A stretch of DNA of 64,000 bases. Source: Xestospongia bergquistia. Lineage: Eukaryota; Porifera; Demospongiae; Haplosclerida; Petrosiidae. The notes beneath the pieces are model-generated. The model made no database searches and was not told the DNA's origin. It saw nothing but the letters and a program-made list of their open reading frames with translations. Each line of letters opens with the position of its first letter. Within the stretch, counting starts at the first letter, position 1. The translations under genes were made by a program, and so were the position numbers. The stretch covers positions 2,914,001 to 2,978,000 of the forward strand of contig OZ014416.1 of assembly GCA_963965975.1 (NCBI GenBank). Direction: 5' to 3'. Below are positions 11,090 through 21,215 of this stretch, in pieces.

Positions 11090-11625
11090 TTATCACAGGA
11101 GTCCAAGGGATGTCCCTAATGTCCACACATCCCTTGGGGACTAAGGCAGGGGTGGATCTAGGAAAAAGTTCTTGGGTGGGCCCTGAGGCTAATTATTCAT
11201 AGAGATGCAGTTAATCTTAATTAATTAAGGCGTGGTTTATCAATAAAAATAAAGTAACGTGGGTGAAACAAAATTTTAGGGTGGGCCTGGCCTTCCCTGG
11301 CCTCCCTATAGATCCGCCTCTGGACTGATGGATATCTATTGACAAGGGGTGGTATTATCGTAGGAGCTCAAGGGATGTCCTTAATGTCCACACATCCCTT
11401 GGGGACCAAGGGATGGGATGGACATCTATTGACAAGGGGTGGTATTATCATAGGAGTTCAAGGGACATCCTTAATGTCCATGTGTCCTCTGAGGACCAAG
11501 GGATAGGAAGGACAGTTAGTGATAATTCCCAGTATTATTATAGGACTCCAACAAATGACCATTGGGGATCATAGGAGTTCAAGGGATGTCCTTAATGTCC
11601 ATTGGGATGGGATGTATTCCCAAAA
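11090..11625 (+). repeat. Minisatellite, roughly 92-bp units
   Basis: Units start with AGGAG(T/C)(C/T)CAAGGGA(T/C)(G/A)TCC near 11097, 11361, 11453 and 11570. They contain CACATCCCTTGGGGACCAAGGGATGGGATGG and GGACATCTATTGACAAGGGGTGGTATTATC. The first unit is enlarged by the inserted MITE at 11147-11322. No reading frame persists across it. Confidence 0.8.
11147..11322. mobile_element. hAT-like MITE, 176 bp
   Basis: The terminal inverted repeats are CAGGGGTGGATCTAG at the left and CTATAGATCCGCCTCTG at the right (reverse complement CAGAGGCGGATCTATAG). They match the CAGNGGCGGATC ends common in hAT-family elements. The flanking 8-bp sequences GACTAAGG and GACTGATG agree at six positions, fitting an aged 8-bp target duplication. 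The interior is non-coding. It lies inside a minisatellite unit whose uninterrupted form is visible in the next copy. Confidence 0.8.
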
Positions 11626-12786
11626 TCCCCATGGACAGCCTATGGCAAAACTGGACATGTTTAGATTATGCTAGAAAATTCATACATCATATCACTTCCA
11701 GATTCTCAGTCAGCTTTGATCCCATTGTGTGCTCATGAGTGGTGTGAACATCATTGTCAATTAAATAAATCAGGAAAATCAAGAATGGAAATTGAACCGG
11801 CTAAACAATCTTCAGACCAAACTATCTGTAGTATATTGAGACTTATTATGTTGTGTTATGTACGCATTGTAATTATTTGCAATAATTATGATGTCATTGA
11901 TATATTTCTGTATATATATATTTTGTATTCTGTCATTGTTGTTCAGAGATTAAAGATATTCAATTCAGTGAAATACCTAAGGTAGTCATGCTAGACAGAG
12001 TTACTACACTATCATCCTTACTTCAACATAATATAATGGATTCAGAGTTATTAGGTGTATTCACCTGGATATATATATATACTATCTTTGTTATTGATGG
12101 ACCATAGCCAACACTCCACCATTTCCCTGCCTATGTGAACATGATATTAAAGTAGAACATTCTGTCCTGTGCAATAAATATGAGATTTTCCATCAATTTG
12201 TCATGACAAGTTATTGCTTCTTTCTTAGAAGAAATGAAACAAATAATATTAGTGAAAGAATCTGAACATTACTCGTTCACATCCATCATCTTCTCTTCCA
12301 TTGGAGGCATAAAACTTTCTATAATTGAATTTGTAATACATGCAACCCATAAAATAATACTCATTATATAGTGGAACATGTGCCTAATTAGATGTCACTT
12401 CAGTGATCATTTGATTCTCCAATCTTCAAGTAGTCAATTAGTTTTGCTTTAAATACTACACTGATTTTGTCATTATTAGGATTATAACATTGAAAAGAAC
12501 TACAGTATCTTTGAGTGCTAGCACAACATTCTTATCTAACTAGTTCATGTTATAGCTGATCAATAATGTGGCAAAACTTGACCTGTATTTAGGTTGTATA
12601 CCACACTTCAAATCAAAATTAATACACAATATCGGTTCTCCAAGGTCTAAATAGGCCTTTTCATGTAAAGCGAGGCTCTCAGGCAATGAGCTGTGACGTC
12701 ATTTCTGGGGTACATTCTTACGCCATTTTGGACTGTAGAAGTGAATGGAAAAACACATCTATAATGTGCTACCCACATGTTATTAA
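11626..12786. other. Intergenic region upstream of receptor A
   Basis: No exon is supported. A 105-codon frame at 11668-11985 is AT-rich and has no recognisable content. A CRE-type TGACGTCA lies at 12694-12701, about 430 bp before the receptor A start codon, in a region that may serve as distal promoter. Confidence 0.45.
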
Positions 12787-12792
12787 GCTTAC

Positions 12793-13014
12793 AGTCTCGT
12801 TCCTAGACGCCCACTCGCTAACGCTGAGAAGGACATCTGGCAGCACACTTTCATGGAATTACTAAAGTGGATGTTGGTCACATGACTTCAAAAACGTCAC
12901 ACGAAGCGATAACTCATCCGAAAATTCCTTCTGGTGCCAAGTGACGAGTGAACGTCTGGGGACGAGACTATAAAAGGTTTTCGTGTTAGCGAGTGGGCGT
13001 ATTGGGACGAGACT
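12793..13014. repeat. Inverted-repeat (MITE-like) element in the receptor A promoter
   Basis: The left arm (12793-12823; AGTCTCGTTCCTAGACGCCC...) is the imperfect reverse complement of the right arm (12984-13014; ...GGGCGTATTGGGACGAGACT). A second, shorter copy of the right end (GGGGACGAGACTATAA) sits at 12958-12973, giving two tandem right ends. The arms lie only about 120 bp upstream of the receptor A start codon. Confidence 0.7.
12969..12977 (+). promoter_or_regulatory. Possible TATA box of receptor A
   Basis: TATAAAAGG occurs about 160 bp upstream of the ATG at 13134, inside the duplicated right arm of the inverted repeat. The second right-end copy carries TATAATAAC at 13014-13022. Either could position transcription, but no start site can be read from sequence alone. 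Confidence 0.35.
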
Positions 13015-13133
13015 ATAATAACCACAAAAAACGATTGTGAGCGGAATTCCGTGGACAATGGCTCAAGTGTATATAAGTACATTATGTGGAGCTGTAGATC
13101 TATTTATTGTCTGTCATCAGTTACTGAGTAACT

Positions 13134-16100
13134 ATGCATTGTCTTCTTCTGGGTGTTGTAACGTTCCTGTGTGTTTTCTTCTGCTGCTGTAGCTCTGCTG
13201 GAGTGATTCGGACTTGCAGGGAATTAATCCACAGTGAATGTGGTAAGTCCTAAGTTTCTTCCTTGTTTGTTTTGTTGTATCTGTTGGTAAACTGTTGTTA
13301 TCTGAAAACGTTCCATAGAACTTTTAACATTATATATAGATATCTACCATTTTGTTAAAAAGTAATTTTATATACCAAACTTTATGATAATAAACATATT
13401 GAGCTGATGAGTTGTTTATAGGTTTTCTAACCACTAATTCAAACTTGCAAACAATACATGCAATTCCAGAATTCCTTTAATATTATTTAATAAATATTCT
13501 TCAACCTAGGATGTAGTCCTCCAAAATACAATGACCAATAATTATGATATTAATTTTAGTAATTGGTCTATTGCTTGTACTTGTTGTCTGGCAAAGGAAA
13601 TGATTCTGCTTAGATTTCTCAGTAAATAATAGCTATGGACATAGTAGTTACTATACTCAACACTTTAGCTTTCATGTGGTATAATTATGCTCTATAGAAT
13701 GTGCTGTATAATATACAGGTCTCACAGGTTATCAAAAGTTAACAGTGTTCACAAGTTGTTGCACTTTTGAATTTAACATTACAGAAGTCTTTGTAGTACA
13801 ATGACTATAGTTCTTGTCTCATATCAAAGCAAAAAATATTTGTAGTGTACAAATTGCCTATGTGGGATTTACTCAGGTGGTCTAATATCTTAATCTTCAC
13901 AATATTTTAACTATGTAATTTGGTAATCAAGTACATATCCAGACTATAGATGAAGATAATATTGATGCTTGCTATTGCTATCCAGGGTAGACATACATCA
14001 CATACCGTACATATCCTGAAAATTTCACTCTAGATTGTGAAATTTGTAAATTTTAAATTATTGCTAGTCGTTTAATGAAATATTATATTTCTGAGACCTT
14101 ATCAATATTGGTTAAAATAACAGGTCTCTAGTAACATGGTCACACTTTATGGCTTGAGATGTAGATATTGCTTCACACTATAAAGGGAGTTCTATATTTA
14201 ATCTTAATGTTGTTATAATGATCAAAGGGTTCATTATGGTTTACTATTATCTTTTAATAGTATTGTGCATACTAATTGTTAAGTGCCTTAGTGCTAGGCA
14301 ACTAATCACATATCACCTTAGTTTATGTGTGTGTGTTTGTTTGATCACGCTTAGGGATGGATGATTGCTTTACCAGAACCTGCAACCATAGGTATGCAAA
14401 AGCATGTGTTCAGTTATGTTCACAGTGAAAATGTTTACTCGATGTCTATCAATGCAATAAACTTAAAGAAAGGAAAAAAGCAGACATTTTTAAAACAATT
14501 AAAACAAGTGTACAAGATGTCTAGAGCAGTGTAAAGGTGAATAAGATCAAAGACTAAATTAGAAGCTAGGTGTACAGATATTATGCTACAAATGCTAAAG
14601 TTTATTGTTATTCTAGACAGACTAAGAAATCAATGCTGATTTGTCATTAAATATAGCATATCATTACACATGGCAAATTTTGCATATCCATGTATTCCTA
14701 GCAACATATTTGTAGTGGTATTATGTTGTATGGATTGTGTTTTGAGAAAAAATTATGGTTTATATCCCACACAATAATTATGGTTAAACATAGTTTCACT
14801 ATGTAATTGTTGCTATAGTGATAAGATCATTAATTTCTCCTTTTTTATCAACACCATCACTTATTTCCTGTAGTAACACACTTAAGTGATTTATTTTTAA
14901 TTTACCACCTACCCTGTATTAAAAGAGCTATTTCACCATTATGTTCCTATGATAACACATTGATATAAAATATTGGATGCCAAATGTGACAAAAAGCCAT
15001 GCACTATGATGAGCTCCAAAGGATAAATAGGAAATCTGAATTATAAAGATTAAAATGAATTTATAATTTGGAGATTGCTTAATAGGAAATTGAGGAGCCA
15101 CTTAATTGAGTATATACACACACTCCATGGCCTTTAGTCTAATGTTATGTAATCTCATTCTTGTTTATTTAATACTATCACCACTTTGAACTCAATGCGT
15201 TGAAAAGATAAGTGAGTATGAACTATTTACTACAAATAAATGTCTTTGATGTAGATTGTGACATGAAATACCCATCATATTTTTATAGCCTCTTATCTGA
15301 CTAATTAGTTTAGTGGCCCATTCAATTTAATTAATGTTCAAAGACACACACACCTGTTTGTTTCTGTATTTTACTATCAACAGTGTAGAATGTATAAGGT
15401 GGTGATAAGATTAAAGCATTAATGACAAGTCTTGTCTAAACTATTGAGATTTTATAACACTTAAGATTAAATAAAATAATAAAATGTTTAGTATAAACAA
15501 AAGTGACTTAATAATTTCTTTCTCATTTTTGTAGGTGGTCCCGAGCGATTTAATCCTGTTGATGCTTTAGATATCACAGTTCAATGTGTAAATTCTAGTG
15601 CTTACTTTAAATGGAAGCCTACTGGCAAATATATTGTTTCTCGTGTCAACCTTGAATACACTTGTATTAATGTGTCATCAGGACATCATCATATTGTGAG
15701 TACAACATTTTTACATTTTTTTTGTTATCACATTACTTGGAAACATAATATATTCCAAAAGAAGACTAGCTTGAAAATTGGAATATTAAAGTCTATTTGT
15801 TTACTTTGCACCTGATATTGTAAACATAGTAAAGGAAATACAAATTTGCATATGCTAATTACATTATTGTGGTGTAAGCTCATTGGCAGGTGTTTCTTGT
15901 CAAATCATGTGTAACTTGTCAAATCATGTGTAACTTTGTGATCTTTCAGCTGTTGATTTAAAAGTAATTCAAGGCAGATTTTGTGTTGGCAAGCTAATAA
16001 CAATCACTATTAGAGTACTAGTAAAATGAAATACAAATTTAAATTGTTTTTAGTGCACACATCTATAACTTCATAGATTATAACAAAATAACATTACTGT

Positions 16101-19100
16101 CGTATGTAGCCAGTATATATTTAGTAATGAGTACAAACAAGAGACTGAGATCTCCAATTCCATCTGCCTCTGATGAACCACTCAATAAAGTAGCTAAAAA
16201 ACAGGAAGAGGGATTTGCATTTTTGCATCACAGTCAAAATATGGTATATATAACATTTAAAATACTTATATCAATCACAAGAAACTTCATATTTATTAAC
16301 ATGGTATTTGTAATGTGTTTTAGAACTGCCTTGGTAATTAGTAAGTAATTAGTAAGTAATTAAGTAAGTAATTGAGTAATTAGGAAGTTATTACAAATTT
16401 TCTGTGTACATTGTGAACTCAAATGGACTTTTACATTAGTTAATTGGCATGTTCTGTTGAGTTTGACCTTTTAAATAGTTGGAATATTTTATTTATATAT
16501 GTACTTTTATGGCAAAGGTTTGTGATATATGACACTATGGGATAATATAGCTGTGGAATAAAGACTAGTACTACATAAATTGCTAATCGATCACATCATA
16601 CTTTGATTTACTTTGTCTCTTGATGTTCTTTTATTGTAGCTTCCAGGTTACCCTGATGTCTTTATTTCATATTATCGTTTGATTGAGAGCAACAAGCCAT
16701 ACATTATATCCAATCTAACTATTACCAAGGACATTTATTGCACATTTGGAGGATGTGTTTATATTAAAGATGAATACTGCTTTCAGATGAATCTTGATGT
16801 AAAGAATTGCTCATACACAGGTAAGATAGTACTACTTGACTTACCCTAAGGATATTGTGGATAGTATGTGTAAATTTGGTCTCCTTGTTGAATAACAATT
16901 ATGATATCATTACATGGTACATTGTATGCAAGTAAGGAGTGTAATTGTAGTTGTGTGTTTGAAATTCTTCTCTCACAACATTCACAAGACAATCAGGGAT
17001 ATCATAGTCTGATTCTGAAATTTCATCTTTCTTTGATGTCTAATATTAATGAATACACATGTTCTCAAGTCCACCTCTTATTATATTATTATGACTTGTT
17101 TGTTCTAAATCAACAGAAGATAAAGAAGAAAGCTTGGAAAAGTTATCTTCATCGTTTGTTTCAACAACTCATTTGAGAAGTTCACATGTATTAAAAAATG
17201 TACCTTCATCAACAATATCAACATCATTCCCTACTTCATCATGGTATTTTCCTGGCACTTCTGATGTCACCTCTTCAGTTGCTATGCCATCTGTGACAAC
17301 TTTAAGTATTCCTCAAGGTAAACACACAGACTATCATAACTAGCAAACATATGGTCATTGTAAATATTGATATCATTGTCTGGATTCCATTGTTATTATG
17401 ATCATTGTCATTGAGACAATTGCATTGGTTAAACATTGATCATCATGGAGACATATGACATTAATAAAAGCGTTTATCTTCAATTATAATTACCATAATA
17501 TATATTTTATTGTAGAATTATCTCTTCATACGTTTGCAAAAATTGCCATAGTAACAGTAAGTGTCTTGGTCATGATTGTTACTGTGGTAATATTGGTTAT
17601 TTGTCTAATTTTAAAAAATCATGTCAAGAGAACGTGAGTTTTAAAAATTTACTTTATAACTTTATTGGTTGTCTTTATCAGATGGAGTGTTACTTCCAGT
17701 GACATAAGGACTGATAAGCAACAGGTAAGTGAATTTATACACTATATATGACATTCCACTTCAACTTGTGCATTATATCAACAATATAATTATTAGCATA
17801 CTATTCATATTTGTAGTATGTTTTTTGTCACAGCTGGAACAAATTCTTTAACCAATTAGTATTATTTAGCTGACGTCAAATTTATTACTATCTTGTATAG
17901 TTTATTTACTCTTTTTATAGTTTGGCATCAATTCACTCTTTTATTTGGATAATGTCAGTACCACTGGTTCTATCATGACAATTGTCCAATCTTTAAACGT
18001 TACTTCTTTACAATCACCATTACAACTAGATGATAACAAACTAGAATTTGACCTTGAGGAAATAGAAAATTATCAAGAAGACTTGACTTTTGTGGAGGAC
18101 CTTGATGATGATATCTCAAATATTAAAGAGGTAGACTCTGATACGCGATCAGAACGTTTGGGTTGTATAGAGGTTCCTTATGATGATCAGCAGTTACCTA
18201 GTGCTATCCAATCAATACCTACATCATTTAATGATCAACAAGGAACCAATAGAGGATTTCATGAAGCCAACTTAAATAGGAATTCAGGATGTTCCTATGA
18301 AGACAAATTGAATGCAGCTATGGGCTTGAGTGAAGCCAAACACTCTCCTTCAACTTTAACAAGTAATGGATATATATATGAAGCCACACCTACTTGTTCA
18401 ACTGCAATAACCACTGAAAGTCCTTGTACTGCAAGTATTAATGACGGATATGTGTATGAAACCACACCCACCTATTCAACTTCAGATTGTACTAATATAG
18501 TAAGTAGTAATGATGGATATTTATATGAAACCACACCCACCTTTTTGACTTCTATGAACAAAGGTAATAGTACTGTAAACAGCAATGATGAATACATATA
18601 TCATGCTACAAACACTTATTCTACTTCACCAGTTAATGATACTAATAACATTGTAAGCTATAATGCTGGATACTTATATGAAGCCACAACTACTAAGTCA
18701 ATGTCAACAATAGCTCATAGTGAAGACATACTTGACCAAATCCTGTCCAATGCTGACTACATATACAATGAAAATACTGTGTCTTCAATTGGTGACATTG
18801 TACCCTCACACTTTACAAGTGATGGGTATATAGATGAACAACCCACAACATTATTTACTGATAATTCTCATCCCACTAGTAATGATCAATCAACGATTAA
18901 GGGGTACTTACCATATAAAGACACTCTACCAGCTGTATCAATGAGAAAAATCCATCACACCAACACACCCACCTCTTTAACAGACATATCACATAGTAAT
19001 GGGTATGTAACTAATACCACACTCACTTTTTCTGCACTTCCTACGCTAGCAGACTTGTCGTTTTCATGTTACAATGTCTCTATGTCAACTAACACTACAA

Positions 19101-19228
19101 GTTATTTGTCGTCATACATTCCGTCATCATCTACTGATAATTATATTAGATCAGACAACATTGTTTCAATGTCTGAAATAGCAATTGATTTCTGTACAGA
19201 AGAGGACCTAGAGCCTCCAATTTTTTGA
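13134..19228 (+). CDS. Receptor A: single-pass membrane protein with repeated tyrosine motifs in its tail
   Basis: Seven coding exons: 13134-13242, 15535-15695, 16640-16820, 17117-17317, 17516-17633, 17682-17724, 17921-19228. They join in frame (2121 nt, 706 aa). Signal peptide about 1-22. Extracellular residues about 30-150 have paired Cys and a WxP strand pattern suggesting an FN3-like or other beta-sandwich fold, plus an IYCTFGGCVYI motif. Residues 151-217 form a Ser/Thr stalk. One membrane helix (about 226-249) precedes HVKRT. The tail (about 455 aa) is acidic at first, then carries about nine repeats around GYIYEATPT (about 420-640). No kinase domain is seen. The tyrosine repeats suggest SH2-type docking sites, which is inference. 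Receptor B at 57323-59989 has the same exon plan. The family was not recognised. Confidence 0.8.
18361..19040 (+). repeat. Coding repeats of Gly-Tyr-x-Tyr motifs in the receptor A tail
   Basis: Nine degenerate units begin near 18365, 18439, 18510, 18583, 18662, 18749, 18819, 18895 and 18994. Forms include NGYIYEATPT, DGYVYETTPT, DGYLYETTPT, DEYIYHATNT, AGYLYEATTT, ADYIYNENT, DGYIDEQPT, KGYLPYKDT and NGYVTNTTLT. Spacing is about 70-90 bp and units differ in linker sequence, so they have diverged under constraint on the tyrosine core; this is not a recent microsatellite. Confidence 0.88.
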
Positions 19229-19466
19229 AACTATTGCTCTTTTTACTGTTAATATTATGACAATTTACATCGCACCACAAGTACTTCAACATAATTTTAG
19301 TCAATTTCATAAACCATTATATTTTAAAAATAAATTGATAAACTGCTGAGATATTCTGACTCATAAAATTCATTCTTCAATTTGAAAAGCAAATTAAAAT
19401 CACATCCAATTATAAAACAATTATAATGGTATATAATATATATATATAATAGATGCATATAATGAG

Positions 19467-21050
19467 TTAGTGTAAATGAGGACATACAGGATGATGAAGT
19501 CGAGGTGGCACAATTTGTTGTCTACTGTCTCTTATATAACATTGGTCCTTTATTTCTATAGTATCTCCTGGAGGAGACATAGCAATAAATGGTTGGCCTG
19601 ATCCAGTGAAATATGATGGCCAATGCACTAATGATGTAGAAGATGGTGAGAGTGGACTGGTAAGAGATAAAGAAGAGGAAGGTGATATCATTGGTGATAC
19701 TACACCGCTATCCTTTAGAGGAGAAGAGTGTTCAAGAACTTTTTCCTGGCATTTTAAATCATCATGACCTTCAGAAATTTCTACCTGTGGGTGTAACAAC
19801 TTCTAAGAATTGCTTATTACATAACTTCATTGTTTTTCTAATTTAAATTAATGCAACTATCTTTGCCTATAAAGAGAATAAAGCTATAGTCGCAAAATGT
19901 ATCATAATTCAATTAGATCAGATCATAATTAATTGTTAGTTTATTGTCATTTTCAGACATTACATATACATAGAACAATGCTTTGATCAGTTTTGATATA
20001 TGATGCTCTCTATCCATCCATGATTTATTTTGTTAAGGACAAAGATTAGTATTATGTTACTATGGAATGTTTGTCCTACATTTCTTTTGATAATGAGTAA
20101 TCTGTCCACCCACATGAATAGATTATAAACTAAAATTAATTATTGATTCCTATGTGTAAACAATCATGATATATACTAGTCTTGCACTCAGACTACCACA
20201 TTACACAGTAAAAGGTAAGTCTAGTCTTTGTTTGATTTCCTTGGGACAGGAAATGACATGTATATTGTGTTGTTTGGTCCAATGAAATCACACGATTCAA
20301 ATTTTGGCAAGTGAATAATAACATGGCATCTAAAACTAAAGTTATTATTTAGAAAACAGGATGTGGACATAAACATCAATATTACAATACTTCCTGCCCC
20401 AGTAAAGACAAGATCATTACAGGGTGCATACTTATATGGATAACATAGTGACCCAACACTGGCATTTCTAACTAGTACCACAAGATAATACATGGAGTAA
20501 TATAATTATATATAATTATGTTGACAACACTCTGAACTATATGTCCATTGGAAGAGAGACTAGAAATGGAAGTGAATCAATGTCATACAAGTGTATAGCT
20601 TGCCTCTAATTCACAGTCCTGAGCACTAGAGTCTGCAGAATACCCTTGGTTTAATTTTGATTTCAATTCCTCAATATATCTTTTAAGATCTTTGTTTTCT
20701 TTTTTTAGATCAGCAATATAATTGACTGCAGCATCAAGGACAAGAATTTTTTTCAATTTTTTTTCTGGATTAGGATCATCAATAGCTGCTCTTAGTCTGT
20801 AATATTGAAGTGATATCTCTTTGACACGCTGTCTCTCTTTTTCATTCTTCTCTCTCCGTTTGAGATCTTTTACGTTTTGTGTCCATCGTTTGGCTTTACT
20901 ACTTTTTCTTTTTCCTTTTCTTGTTCCTTCAAAACTATGACCTGAGGATGTATTAGAACTACAAAAGCCTTCAGTGAAGCCTTGAACAGCTAATCGTTCA
21001 CAGTTGCTTGGTGCAGAAACCTCAGAGTCCGTTGTCTCACACCAAAACAT
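19467..21050 (-). CDS. bHLH transcription factor
   Basis: Exon 20589-21050 (start codon at 21050) encodes a basic helix-loop-helix domain at about residues 60-125. It has a basic region KRREKNEKERQRV with the E-box-contacting ERxR, helix 1 EISLQYYRLRAAI, loop DDPNPEKK, and helix 2 KKILVLDAAVNYIADLKKEN running into a charged coiled segment. If unspliced the frame stops at 20583 (155 aa). A GTATGA donor at 20588 and an AG acceptor before 19784 would join it, phase 0, to 19467-19784, a Ser/Pro-rich tail, giving 259 aa. The second exon is less certain. It is a nuclear DNA-binding dimer by family. The subfamily cannot be fixed, though the basic region looks closest to group A. Confidence 0.75.
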
Positions 21051-21215
21051 ACTGACTGCAGTAATTTGTAACTACACGTGGGTAAGGGGCAATACGTTAT
21101 TAAAAACATTATTATTAGTTAATTAGCTTGATAAATAAATCTAAAATAAAAATAATAGATAGCAGGGAAACTTAGGACAATCAGCATAAAAAATAAACAA
21201 AGCAGACTCAGCAGT

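Noticed and set aside
16127..16348. Possible extra exon of receptor A (frame MSTNKRLRSPIPSA...)
   Set aside because: It lies in intron 2, and receptor A frame closes without it. The ATG follows no splice acceptor that keeps phase, although NKRLRSPIPSASDEPLNK is not obviously random and could be a retrocopy fragment.
20221..20493. 90-codon minus frame between the two bHLH exons
   Set aside because: It falls in the proposed intron, shows no recognisable domain and lacks convincing flanking splice signals. Kept out for lack of support.
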